A DNA stretch of 64,000 bases, from assembly GCA_044225675.1 (NCBI GenBank), contig JBGAIH010000012.1, positions 62,001 through 126,000 on the forward strand. Reading direction: 5' to 3'. Every line of letters starts with the position of its first letter. The stretch's first letter is position 1. The notes beneath the pieces were generated by a model, which worked only from the letters and a program-made list of their open reading frames with translations, searched no databases and had not been told where the DNA came from. The position numbers and the translations under genes were made by a program. Source of the DNA: JACMQX01 sp044225675 (GTDB lineage: Bacteria > Pseudomonadota > Gammaproteobacteria > Burkholderiales > Burkholderiaceae_C). Positions 17,763 through 26,445 of the stretch are shown piece after piece.

Positions 17763-18287
17763 ATGCCCTCCCGCCCGCCTGCGACCGAGCCCGATGCCGC
17801 CCCCTCATCCGGTCTGGCAGAACTGCCGACGGAAGACGGCTGGCGACAGACGCACCTCGGCCGGCTGCTCGGCCACGCCATGCGCCGCTTCGACGAGCGG
17901 GTGCTGGAGCTGATGGCGCGCAACGTCGACGTCCCGCTGGCGCTCGCCAACCTCGCGGCGCGTGCCCAGGTGAGCGCGGCCCATATCCACATCACCCGGC
18001 ATCTGGCGCTGCGCGGCTCGCGCCTGACGGAACTGGCGCAGAGCGCCGGCATGAGCAAGCAGGCCATGGGCGATCTGGTGGACCAATGCGAGGCCTGGGG
18101 CCTCGTGACGCGAGTTGCCGATCCGCTGGACGCGCGAGCCAGGCTCGTGCAGTTCACGCCCATCGGTCTGGCCTGGCTGCAGGCCTTCCGCGACGCGGTG
18201 GCCCAGGCGGAAGCCGAGTTCCGCCAGGCCGTCGGCGCAGAGGTGGCCACGGTCGTCATGCTCGGGCTGGAAGCCTACGCGAGCTGA
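17763..18287 (+). CDS. MarR-family winged-helix transcriptional regulator
   Basis: 174 residues from ATG 17763. The pattern is MarR-like: an N-terminal dimerisation helix, then SRLTELAQSAGMSKQAMGDLVDQCEAWGLVTRVADPLDARARLVQFTPIG, in which the recognition helix is followed by the beta-wing DPLDARAR. It is divergent from recA with a 141-base gap. The ligand and targets cannot be told from sequence. The next gene downstream has its own promoter, so it is not obviously an operon partner. Confidence 0.85.
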   Translation: MPSRPPATEPDAAPSSGLAELPTEDGWRQTHLGRLLGHAMRRFDERVLELMARNVDVPLALANLAARAQVSAAHIHITRHLALRGSRLTELAQSAGMSKQAMGDLVDQCEAWGLVTRVADPLDARARLVQFTPIGLAWLQAFRDAVAQAEAEFRQAVGAEVATVVMLGLEAYAS

Positions 18288-18321
18288 AATCCGCGTTCGC
18301 GGCCCAGGGTCCGTCCGACCC

Positions 18322-18339
18322 TGTCGGTCGGCACCGACA
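18322..18339 (+). promoter_or_regulatory. Distal dyad activator site (UAS A), TGTCGG-N6-CCGACA
   Basis: A perfect inverted repeat TGTCGG / CCGACA with a 6-base spacer. It is followed after three bases by CAAGTCATTGATT, as the corresponding dyad at 61962 is followed by CAAGTCCTTGATT. It probably binds the NtrC-type activator encoded at 60.6 kb. Confidence 0.65.
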
Positions 18340-18388
18340 ACGCAAGTCATTGATTTCATTGGGCTTGTCCCACAAACCGCGGCCACCG

Positions 18389-18406
18389 TGTCGGCAAACA
18401 CCGACA
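18389..18406 (+). promoter_or_regulatory. Proximal dyad activator site (UAS B), TGTCGG-N6-CCGACA
   Basis: A second perfect copy of TGTCGG-N6-CCGACA; the arms extend to GTGTCGG/CCGACAC (18388-18407). It ends 23 positions before the start of an IHF consensus site and 54 positions before the -24 GG, the same distances as in the module at 62.0 kb. Confidence 0.7.
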
Positions 18407-18428
18407 CTCCGACGCCGCGGATTTCACG

Positions 18429-18441
18429 TAACCCATTGATT
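18429..18441 (-). promoter_or_regulatory. IHF binding site
   Basis: On the minus strand this reads AATCAATGGGTTA, a full match to WATCAANNNNTTR. It lies between the dyads and the -24/-12 element, where IHF bends DNA at sigma-54 promoters. Confidence 0.6.
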
Positions 18442-18458
18442 TTATTGAATATTTTTCC

Positions 18459-18474
18459 TGGCACGGGGCTTGAG
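18459..18474 (+). promoter_or_regulatory. Sigma-54-like -24/-12 promoter of the NHL lipoprotein gene
   Basis: TGGCACGGGGCTTGAG has a perfect -24 half (TGGCACG) and a TTGA in place of TTGC at -12. The same TTGAG variant occurs at 62078. The predicted start near 18485 gives a leader of about 48 bases before ATG 18533. Confidence 0.6.
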
Positions 18475-18532
18475 ATGTCTTAGGTCATGCCGACGCAGCG
18501 TCGGCAGCCCAACCACAAACCAGGAGCCTCTC

Positions 18533-20758
18533 ATGCCATTCCTCACCTCTCGCCATCCCCTCCCGTCCCGCCGCCGCTCGCGTCGGCCGGCCCTGGCCGC
18601 ATGCGCCATTCTGCTGAGCCTGGGCCTCGCGGCCTGCGGCGGCGGTGGCGGCGGCGCCACGACCGAAAGCCTGGGCGGCTCCGGCAGCACGGGTGGCAGC
18701 AGCACCCAGGACGGCTCTGGCGGGTCGGGCACGCCTCTGGCGCCGGTCGGCCCGCAGATGGTCCAGCTGGCGGGCAGCCCCTATCGCAACGGGAACATCA
18801 ATGGGGCGGGCGAGATCGCGCGCTTTGGAAACAGCGTCGGCAGTGCCGTGTTCGATGCCGCAGGCAATCTCTACGTTGCCGATGGTGGAAACCACGTCAT
18901 TCGCAAGATCGGCACCGACGGCGTCGTCAGCGACTACGCGGGCAAGTCAGCTGACCAGGGCAGTGCCAACGGAAGCCTCGACAATGCACGCTTTCAGGTG
19001 CCAGCCGGCATGGCCCGCGATACGGCCGGCAACATCTACATTGCCGAACGCAGCAATCACAGCGTGCGCAAGATCACGCCGGAAGGCGTCGTCAGCCTGG
19101 TCGCCGGTGGCGGCAACTGCGCCGGAACCGACGGGGTTGCCGGAGCCGCACGCTTTTGCTCGCCGCAAGCGATCGCCGTCGATGGAGCCGGCATCCTCTA
19201 CGTCGCCGATACGTCGAATCACACGATCCGCAAGATCCTGCCCGACGGCACCGTGACCACGCTCGCCGGCACCGCCGGCATGTCGGGCAAGGACGATGGC
19301 ATGGGCGCAGCCGCCCGGTTCAACAATCCCACGGGCATCGTGGTGAGTGCCGCCGGGGACATCTATGTGGCCGACCAGTCCAACGCCGTCATCCGTCGCA
19401 TCCTGGCCGACGGCACCGTGACCACCTTCGCCGGCACGGCGGGCTCCACCGGAGGCACGGACGGTGTCGGTGCCGCCGCGCGCTTTTACGGCCCCTCAGG
19501 CCTGTCCATCGACAGCGCGGGACGTCTCGTCGTGGCCGAAATCTATGGTCGACGCGTGCGTCGCATCGATCTGGCCACCGCAGCCGTGGAAACTCTCGCG
19601 GGATCGGGCAACACCGGCGACGCCGACGGAACCGGCACGGCCGCCAGCTTTACCTCCCCCGTGGCCGTGGCCACCGCACCCAACGGTGACCTCGCCGTCA
19701 TGGAGGAAGATGGCCGCGTCCGCCGTGTCACGTCGGCAGGCGTCGTCACCACCATCGCAGGCAAGTGGTCCGGGCCCGGCATCGTCAACGCCGCAGGAAC
19801 GGCCGCGCGCTTCAACCAGCCTCAGCACCTGGCCCAGGACAAGGCCGGCAACGTCTATGTGGCAGACATGTACAACCGCGTCATCCGCCGCGTGAGTCCG
19901 GACGGGGTCGTCACGACCTTCTCGGGCACGGGCAGCTATGACGTGAAGGACGGCACCGCCACGGTGGCCCGGTTCGGCTCATTCATCGGCATCGCGATCG
20001 ACGACGCCGGCAACCTGTTCGTGGCAGACCCGTCGACGCAGACCATCCGCAAGGTCACGACCGATGGCACGGCGAGCACGCTCGCCGGCTCGCTCAACAC
20101 CCAAGGCAACGCCGACGGCACCGGTGCCGCCGCGTCGTTCCGCTCCCCGACGGCACTCGTCGTCGGCAAGGACGGCAACGTCTACGTCGCCGACCGCGGC
20201 AATCACTGCGTGCGACGCATCACGCAGGCTGGCGAGACCTCAGCGTTTGCCGGCACGTGCGGCACGGGCACCTACGGCGACGGCAACGCCGCCAACGACG
20301 ACGGCATGGGCGCGGCAGCACGCTTTTCCTTCCCGTCCGGCATGGCCGTGGACGCGGACGGCAACCTTTACGTGAGCGAGCAGGGCGTCCATCGAATCCG
20401 GAAAATCACCCCCGCCGGGCAAGTCAGCACATTGGCTGGCGGCGCCAACAACAGTTCAGCCGACTATGTGGACGGTCCCGTGGCCACCGCGAAGTTCTAC
20501 CAGCCGACGCAAATGACATTCGACGACCAGTCCAACCTGTACGTGGCCGACAAACGCAATCACGTCATCCGCAAGATCACACCGGCCGGCATGGTCAGCA
20601 CGATCGCCGGTCTGCCCGGCCTGCCCGGCGACACCCATGGCCAGAGCGTAAGCCCGACCCAAGGCCGGCTGAACAATCCCAGCGGCATCAGCTGGCACGC
20701 CGGCAAGCTCACCGTGAGCACCGGCAACGGCCTGGTCCGGATCGACCTGGCCCCCTGA
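18533..20758 (+). CDS. NHL-repeat beta-propeller lipoprotein
   Basis: 742 residues from ATG 18533, preceded by AGGAG. An Arg-rich n-region and a hydrophobic stretch end in the lipobox LAAC at Cys35, followed by a Gly/Ser/Thr-rich spacer (to about residue 75). The rest is about a dozen repeats of roughly 55 residues, each with the NHL signature: ARF..P.G...D..GN.YVAD..NH.IRKI...G.V.T.AG. It should be a lipid-anchored multi-blade propeller in the cell envelope that binds a ligand or protein. No enzyme motif is visible. Its sigma-54-like promoter and twin dyads suggest tight regulation. A terminator follows. Confidence 0.85.
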   Translation: MPFLTSRHPLPSRRRSRRPALAACAILLSLGLAACGGGGGGATTESLGGSGSTGGSSTQDGSGGSGTPLAPVGPQMVQLAGSPYRNGNINGAGEIARFGNSVGSAVFDAAGNLYVADGGNHVIRKIGTDGVVSDYAGKSADQGSANGSLDNARFQVPAGMARDTAGNIYIAERSNHSVRKITPEGVVSLVAGGGNCAGTDGVAGAARFCSPQAIAVDGAGILYVADTSNHTIRKILPDGTVTTLAGTAGMSGKDDGMGAAARFNNPTGIVVSAAGDIYVADQSNAVIRRILADGTVTTFAGTAGSTGGTDGVGAAARFYGPSGLSIDSAGRLVVAEIYGRRVRRIDLATAAVETLAGSGNTGDADGTGTAASFTSPVAVATAPNGDLAVMEEDGRVRRVTSAGVVTTIAGKWSGPGIVNAAGTAARFNQPQHLAQDKAGNVYVADMYNRVIRRVSPDGVVTTFSGTGSYDVKDGTATVARFGSFIGIAIDDAGNLFVADPSTQTIRKVTTDGTASTLAGSLNTQGNADGTGAAASFRSPTALVVGKDGNVYVADRGNHCVRRITQAGETSAFAGTCGTGTYGDGNAANDDGMGAAARFSFPSGMAVDADGNLYVSEQGVHRIRKITPAGQVSTLAGGANNSSADYVDGPVATAKFYQPTQMTFDDQSNLYVADKRNHVIRKITPAGMVSTIAGLPGLPGDTHGQSVSPTQGRLNNPSGISWHAGKLTVSTGNGLVRIDLAP

Positions 20759-20807
20759 GCGCCTGATCTCTGTTTCCTTGCCTCCTCGGCGTGCGCCCTG
20801 CGCACTT

Positions 20808-20833
20808 GCCCGCCAACCCTGGCGGGCTTTTTT
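20808..20833 (+). terminator. Rho-independent terminator after the NHL gene
   Basis: GCCCGCCA (20808-20815) and TGGCGGGC (20820-20827) pair perfectly around a four-base loop and are followed by T6 (20828-20833). Confidence 0.9.
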
Positions 20834-20927
20834 ATTTCGCTGCCGGATAGCGGAACTGCCTAGAATTTGGACTGGGACCGGCTCCAAAATATTCCTTCAG
20901 GCCAGGCACCCGACCGAGGAGACAGCC

Positions 20928-21602
<675 letters not shown>

Positions 21603-21623
21603 CGCCCCCTGCCGACTGCGCGC

Positions 21624-23129
21624 GTGGCCCTCAAGCTCTTCAAGCGCGAGCAGCACTCGCTGTTCGGCGAGATCCTGGACTGGATGCTCACGCCGCTGCT
21701 GCTGCTCTGGCCCGTCAGCCTGGCACTGACCTGGCTGGTCGCGCAGGGCATCGCCAACAAGCCTTTCGACCGCGCTCTCGAGTACAACGTGCGCGTCGTC
21801 GCGCAGCTCGTGGGCGTGCGCAACAACCGCGTGGTGTTCAACCTGCCGCAGCCGGCCAGCGAGCTGCTGCGCGCCGACGACGCCGACCTCGTCTACTTCC
21901 AGGTGCAGGGCACGCACGGTGAATTCCTCAGCGGCGAGCGCGCGCTGCCCCTGCCGCCCGAGGACGACAGCCAGGACATCGGCACGGTTCACCTGCGCGA
22001 CGACGAGATCCGCGGCCTGGAAATCCGTGTGGCCTACACCTGGGTCAAGCTCGACCTGCCCGGCAAGCCGGTGCTGGTGCAGGTGGCCGAGACGCGCGAG
22101 AAGCGCTCGGTGCTCGCGACGGAAATCATCAAGGGCGTGATGCTGCCCCAGTTCGTCATCCTGCCGCTGGCGGTGCTGCTGGTCTGGCTCGCTCTGGTGC
22201 GCGGCATCAAGCCGCTCAACGAGCTCGAAGAGCGCATCCGCGCGCGCAAGCCCGACGATCTGTCGGCCCTGGACGACCACGCAGTGCCGCTCGAAGTCGC
22301 GCCGCTGGTGTCGTCGGTCAACGACCTGCTCACGCGTCTGGAAGACTCGATTGCCACCCAGAAGCGCTTCCTCGCCGACGCGGCGCATCAGCTCAAGACG
22401 CCGCTGGCCGGCCTGCGCATGCAGGCGGACCTCGCCCAGCGCGAGGGCTCCAGCGCCGAGGAGCTCAAGCAGTCGCTCAAGCAGATCGGCCGCGCCAGCG
22501 TGCGCGCGACCCACACCGTCAACCAGCTGCTGGCGCTGGCGCGGGCCGAGAGCAGCAGCGGCGCGCGCCAGCGCCAGCCCTGCGACCTGGCGCGCCTGAC
22601 CATGGATGTGGTGCAGGACTCGATCACCCGCGCCATGGACAAGCACATCGACCTGGGCTATGACGGCCCGCAACCCGGGGCCCCGGGCGTGCGGCTGCTG
22701 GGCAACCCGACGCTGCTCAAGGAGCTGATCCGCAACCTGCTGGACAACGCCATCAACTACACGCCATCGAGCCCGAGCCACCCCGGCGTGATCACGGCCC
22801 GCGTGATGGCCGACCCGTTCGGCAAGGTGCTGATCCTGCGCGTCGAGGACTCCGGCCCCGGCATTCCCGCCGCAGAGCGCGAACTGGTGTTCCAGCCCTT
22901 TTATCGCGCGCTCGGCATGGAGGCTGACGGCTCGGGCCTGGGCCTGCCGATCGTGCAGGAAATCGCGCGCCAGCATGACGCCACCGTCACGCTGGAGGAC
23001 GCGCATCCCGGCCAGGTGCCGCCGGGTGCCAGCTTCAGCGTGCGCTTTGCCTCCTGGTCGCCCGACGAAGCCCCGGCCGACGACCCGACGGGCGCATCGC
23101 CCCGCGCGCTGCCTCAGGCCGGCTTGTAG
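21624..23129 (+). CDS. Membrane sensor histidine kinase (TctE-like, 2CSK_N type)
   Basis: 501 residues from GTG 21624. Transmembrane helices at about 22-41 and 172-193 flank a periplasmic sensor of about 130 residues, in the manner of 2CSK_N/TctE kinases. HisKA has H255 in ADAAHQLKTPLAG. The ATPase domain has the N-box ELIRNLLDNAINYTP, G1 EDSGPGIP and G2 GSGLGLPIV. It phosphorylates the upstream regulator. Its last 16 bases overlap the 3' end of the convergent GST gene. Confidence 0.9.
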   Translation: MALKLFKREQHSLFGEILDWMLTPLLLLWPVSLALTWLVAQGIANKPFDRALEYNVRVVAQLVGVRNNRVVFNLPQPASELLRADDADLVYFQVQGTHGEFLSGERALPLPPEDDSQDIGTVHLRDDEIRGLEIRVAYTWVKLDLPGKPVLVQVAETREKRSVLATEIIKGVMLPQFVILPLAVLLVWLALVRGIKPLNELEERIRARKPDDLSALDDHAVPLEVAPLVSSVNDLLTRLEDSIATQKRFLADAAHQLKTPLAGLRMQADLAQREGSSAEELKQSLKQIGRASVRATHTVNQLLALARAESSSGARQRQPCDLARLTMDVVQDSITRAMDKHIDLGYDGPQPGAPGVRLLGNPTLLKELIRNLLDNAINYTPSSPSHPGVITARVMADPFGKVLILRVEDSGPGIPAAERELVFQPFYRALGMEADGSGLGLPIVQEIARQHDATVTLEDAHPGQVPPGASFSVRFASWSPDEAPADDPTGASPRALPQAGL

Positions 23130-23773
23130 AGGCTCAGCTGCAGGCGCTCGCGCTCGATCGCGCGGGCCACGGGCGGCAATTGCGCCAGGCGCTGCACATG
23201 GGCCCACAGCGCGGGAAACTCCTCGGGATCGATCCCGGTCATCGTGCCCCAGCGCAGCAGCGTGAGCGCATAGGGATCGAGCGGCCCGAGCTTCGCGCCG
23301 CCCAGGAAGGCGCGGCCCTGCGCCGCCATGGCCTGGGCCATGGCGTCCAGCTCGCCGACCATGCCGCGGTACAGCTGCGCGGCATGCCGGCGCAGTTCGG
23401 GAAACACCGCCTCGTCCGCCGCGAACTTGTGCGGCATGAAGTAATGGGTGAAGGTGGTGTGCACCGTGTTGTTCATCCAGGCCAGCGTCTCCAGCACGCG
23501 GATGCGGGCCAGCGCGTCCGCAGGCAGGAAGCCGGCCTCCGGAAAGCGCGCGTCCAGCCAGGCGCAGATGGCGACGATCTGGGTGATCACCTGGTCGCCG
23601 TCGACCAGCACCGGCACCTGGCCGCGCGGGTTGATGGCGAGGTACTCGGGCTGGTAGTTCTCGCCCTTGTGCAGTTTCACCATCGCCGGCTCGAACGGCG
23701 CACCTGCCGCTTCCAGCAGCGTGTGGGGAACGAAGGAGCAGGCACCGGGGGCAAAGTACAGCTTGAGCGTCAT
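23114..23773 (-). CDS. Glutathione S-transferase family protein
   Basis: 219 residues from ATG 23773. The thioredoxin-like N-terminal domain (MTLKLYFAPGACSFVPH, NPRGQVPVLVDGDQVITQ) has a Cys at 12 as in beta-class bacterial GSTs. The C-terminal all-helical domain contains HYFMPHKFAADE and DPYALTLLRWG. It probably conjugates glutathione to electrophiles; the substrate is unknown. It is followed on the opposite strand by the kinase gene with a 16-base tail overlap. Confidence 0.9.
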   Translation of the reverse strand: MTLKLYFAPGACSFVPHTLLEAAGAPFEPAMVKLHKGENYQPEYLAINPRGQVPVLVDGDQVITQIVAICAWLDARFPEAGFLPADALARIRVLETLAWMNNTVHTTFTHYFMPHKFAADEAVFPELRRHAAQLYRGMVGELDAMAQAMAAQGRAFLGGAKLGPLDPYALTLLRWGTMTGIDPEEFPALWAHVQRLAQLPPVARAIERERLQLSLYKPA

Positions 23774-23792
23774 GGGAAGTGTCTCTCGTCGG

Positions 23793-24461
23793 TCAGGCGC
23801 GGCAGGCGCGCAGCGGTTTGCCGGCCAGGGCCGGCTTGAGTCCATCGATCTGGGCGCGCAGCGCGTCGTCGACGGCAGCGAAGCGCAGCATCTGGCCGCG
23901 CACCTCGGGCCGATCCTGCACGACCCGCGCCGTGCGCACGCCGCGCTGCACCAGGGTCGCCAACTGCGTGTTGGCGGCGCCCTGCGAGTCGAAGTTGCCC
24001 AGCGAGATGCCGGGCTCGAGCGCGGGATTGAGCGGGGCTTCGAATGAAATCTTGAGCGCGCGCAGCTCGGCCTTCTTCTTGTTGAGTGCGTCCGTGCTCG
24101 CGAACTTGCCCATGTAGATCGTCCAGCGCGCCGGCTCCACCGCGCTCTCCAGGCTCCAGGCGCCCGCAGGCAGCGCTGGCTCCAGCGCCTGGCGCAGTTG
24201 GGCGGACTGCCTGTCGTCGAACAGCCCGGCCTGCAGGCATTCGGCGGCGCGGGGCGCGGCCTGAGCGATGGGGCTGGTCTCCGCACTGCGGGCTTCGTCG
24301 GCGCCGAGAATGCGCACGGCCTCGGGACGGATCTGCTGGTCCAGCCGCTGGGGCTCGGACTGCTGCACCGGAGCGAAGCCGTAGGGCTGCAGCATGCCGT
24401 GCGACCAGGCGAAGTACGCACCATTGGCCAGCACGAGCGCGAGGACGAGCAACCTCAGCAT
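23793..24461 (-). CDS. SPOR-domain membrane protein
   Basis: 222 residues. An N-terminal transmembrane anchor (MLRLLVLALVLANGAYFAWS) is followed by a low-complexity linker and a C-terminal SPOR-like domain (WTIYMGKFASTDALNKKKAEL, PGISLGNFDSQGAANTQLATL). SPOR domains bind denuded glycan strands at division septa. It starts 6 bases after the birA stop, so the two share a transcript. Confidence 0.8.
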   Translation of the reverse strand: MLRLLVLALVLANGAYFAWSHGMLQPYGFAPVQQSEPQRLDQQIRPEAVRILGADEARSAETSPIAQAAPRAAECLQAGLFDDRQSAQLRQALEPALPAGAWSLESAVEPARWTIYMGKFASTDALNKKKAELRALKISFEAPLNPALEPGISLGNFDSQGAANTQLATLVQRGVRTARVVQDRPEVRGQMLRFAAVDDALRAQIDGLKPALAGKPLRACRA

Positions 24462-24467
24462 GGCGGG

Positions 24468-25268
24468 TCAGGCGGCGCCCTCGGCCCGCGGCCGGACGCT
24501 GACTTCGGAACTGGTGATCTGCTTCATGCCGTGCGCAGTATGCACCAGCAGCGCGCCGTCCGGCCCGACGCCGCTGGCCGTGCCCTGCGTCACGCCACCG
24601 GCACCGTCGCTCACGCTCACCGTGCGTCCGCGAAGCGCGTCGCGCGCGGCGAACCGCGCCTGCAGCGGCGCAAATCCGGTCTGGGCGAAGGCCAGCAGGG
24701 TCTTCACCAGCGGCGCGGCGATGCGGCCCAGCGCTTCGGGTGCACTGGCCTGCGGATCGAGCTCGGACAGGGCAGCGGGGGGCGTGGACAGCCCCTCGCC
24801 GTCGCGCGGCGCGATGTTCACGCCGATGCCCACCACGGCATAGCGCTGGCCGCCCGTTGCGGCCGTCTCCACCAGAATGCCGGCCAGCTTGCGGTCCCCG
24901 GACGCGTCAGACAGCCACAGGTCATTGGGCCATTTGAGCCGGATGGCCGGATGCAGGCTCTCGGCCACGCTCAGGCCCACGGCCAGCGACAGGCCGGACC
25001 AGTCGCGCGGCTGCAGCGCCAGACCCAGCGAGAACATCAGCGACTGCCCCACGTCGCTGTGCCAGACGCGGCCGAGGCGTCCCCGCCCGGCGGTCTGCCG
25101 CTCGGCCACCAGCAGCACCGGCTCCAGCCGGCCCGCACGTGCCCGCCGCATCAGTTCGCTGTTCGACGAATCCACCTCGGGCAGGATCTCGACCGAAAAA
25201 TCCGGCATCAGCGGATGGACCGCCTCCCAGATCGCTTCGGCGGGCCACCGCAGCGGCGACAGTTCCAT
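24468..25268 (-). CDS. birA: Biotin--[acetyl-CoA-carboxylase] ligase
   Basis: 266 residues from ATG 25268. The catalytic core has AERQTAGRGRLGRVWHS (biotin/AMP loop), LKWPNDL and GILVET, then a small C-terminal domain (TVSVSDGAGGVTQGTASG). It lacks the N-terminal HTH of E. coli BirA (321 residues), so it should activate and attach biotin without acting as a repressor. It lies between the SET-domain gene and the SPOR gene in the same direction. Confidence 0.93.
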   Translation of the reverse strand: MELSPLRWPAEAIWEAVHPLMPDFSVEILPEVDSSNSELMRRARAGRLEPVLLVAERQTAGRGRLGRVWHSDVGQSLMFSLGLALQPRDWSGLSLAVGLSVAESLHPAIRLKWPNDLWLSDASGDRKLAGILVETAATGGQRYAVVGIGVNIAPRDGEGLSTPPAALSELDPQASAPEALGRIAAPLVKTLLAFAQTGFAPLQARFAARDALRGRTVSVSDGAGGVTQGTASGVGPDGALLVHTAHGMKQITSSEVSVRPRAEGAA

Positions 25269-25285
25269 GCGCCGTCTTCCTTCTT

Positions 25286-25807
25286 CTAGCGGCCGCGCTT
25301 GGGCGCCAGCAGCGTGCCGCGGCACTTGCGCGCGCCGCACCAGCAGGGGTACTGGGCCTTGAGCTTGGGGGTGTAGCGCTCGTCGATGATCAGGCCGTAG
25401 TCGTAGTTGAGCTCTTCGCCCGCCTTGATGTTGCGCAGCGCCTTGATGAACACCCGGCCATCCTGCTCGTCGGCCTCGCAGTTGGCGTCGCAGCTGTGGT
25501 TGATCCAGCGCGACGAATTGCCGCCGTGCTTGGCGTCGATCACATGGTCTTCGTCGATGTGGAAGTAGAACGTGTGGTTGGGGTCCTTCGGATCATGCGG
25601 GTGGCGGCGCAGCGCCTCCTTCCAGTTGATGATCTCGCCCACATATTCGATGATGATTTCGCCCTCGGGAATGTCCTGCACCGCGAACACCCCCTTGCCA
25701 TGAACGCCCGACTTGCGGGTCTGGATGCGGCGGCCCGCCGGAACGGCCGGCGCGGCGGCTGGCGCCCTGGCTGCGGATTTCGCCTTGGGGCGGGATTTTT
25801 CAGGCAT
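25286..25807 (-). CDS. SET-domain lysine methyltransferase
   Basis: 173 residues. A basic Ala/Lys N-terminus is followed by a complete SET domain: SGVHGKGVFA (33-42), EYVGEIIN, RWINHSCDANC (100-110) and ELNYDYG (132-138). A post-SET Cys cluster follows (C155, C157, C162), completing a zinc site with C110. The SAM-binding and catalytic Tyr positions are present, so it should be active. Bacterial SET proteins are sporadic; in Chlamydia one methylates histone-like proteins. The H1-like Lys/Ala tail of the topoisomerase encoded 0.6 kb away is a candidate substrate, which is speculation. Confidence 0.9.
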   Translation of the reverse strand: MPEKSRPKAKSAARAPAAAPAVPAGRRIQTRKSGVHGKGVFAVQDIPEGEIIIEYVGEIINWKEALRRHPHDPKDPNHTFYFHIDEDHVIDAKHGGNSSRWINHSCDANCEADEQDGRVFIKALRNIKAGEELNYDYGLIIDERYTPKLKAQYPCWCGARKCRGTLLAPKRGR

Positions 25808-25828
25808 CGGAAAACTCTGTTAAGTTGA

Positions 25829-25867
25829 ATGTGCACACACGCGCGCGTACACGTGTGCGTGCGCGCG
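25829..25867. repeat. 39-bp perfectly alternating purine-pyrimidine tract
   Basis: Every base from 25829 to 25867 alternates purine and pyrimidine, mostly CG, CA and TG steps. This is the classic Z-DNA-forming pattern. It fills much of the 86-base gap between the divergent SET and thioredoxin-like genes, so it can affect both promoters. Confidence 0.85.
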
Positions 25868-25893
25868 AAGGGCCGATTGTAGGAGTTCACACC

Positions 25894-26445
25894 ATGAAGA
25901 TTTCCAGGCGCGACATCGTCACTGCGGCGCTGGCCTCGGCAGCGCCGGCGCTGGGCCTGCGTGCGCAGACACCGCAGGACGCTCCTTCCGCCGCCAGCGT
26001 GGCGGCGCAGGAAGCCCGCGCACCCGCGCTGCCGGCCCTCGGCACGGCGCTCGCGCTGCGCCCGGTGCCGCTGCTTGGCGGCGGCCAGTTCGAGCCGGCG
26101 CGGGCGCAGGGCAAGGTGCTCGTGGTGTACTGGTGGGCCAGCTGGTGCCCCTTCTGCGCGGTCCAGAGTCCCCACATCGAGGCGCTGTGGCGCAAGAACC
26201 GGGCTCGCGGCCTGGAGGTGCTGGCTCTGTCGATCGACCGCCGCGCGCAGGAGGCTGTTGCCTACATGAAGAAAAAAGGTTACACCTTCCCGGCCGCGAT
26301 GCTCACGCCGGAAGTGGCGACAATGCTGCCCAAACCGAAGGGGCTCCCGGTCACGGTCGTGCGCGGCCGTGACGGCAAGGTCGTGTTTGCCGAAAGCGGC
26401 GAGATGTTCCCCGAAGATATTGAAGGATTGGCCAAGTTCCTATGA
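25894..26445 (+). CDS. TlpA/ResA-like thioredoxin-fold protein with Tat-type signal
   Basis: 183 residues from ATG 25894, preceded by TAGGAG. The N-terminus MKISRRDIVTAALASAAPAL has the twin-Arg SRRDIV motif and a hydrophobic segment, so Tat export to the periplasm is likely. The thioredoxin fold has the active site WWASWCPFC and the cis-Pro loop GLPVTVV. It probably handles disulfides of exported proteins or cytochromes. Its stop overlaps the topoisomerase start as ATGA. The coupling to a cytoplasmic DNA enzyme is odd, and the functional link is unknown. Confidence 0.88.
   Translation: MKISRRDIVTAALASAAPALGLRAQTPQDAPSAASVAAQEARAPALPALGTALALRPVPLLGGGQFEPARAQGKVLVVYWWASWCPFCAVQSPHIEALWRKNRARGLEVLALSIDRRAQEAVAYMKKKGYTFPAAMLTPEVATMLPKPKGLPVTVVRGRDGKVVFAESGEMFPEDIEGLAKFL

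Noticed and set aside
18790..20740. Possible tandem DNA repeat or CRISPR-like array
   Set aside because: The periodicity of about 165-175 bases comes from NHL repeats in protein; the DNA copies are too diverged for an array and have no spacers.
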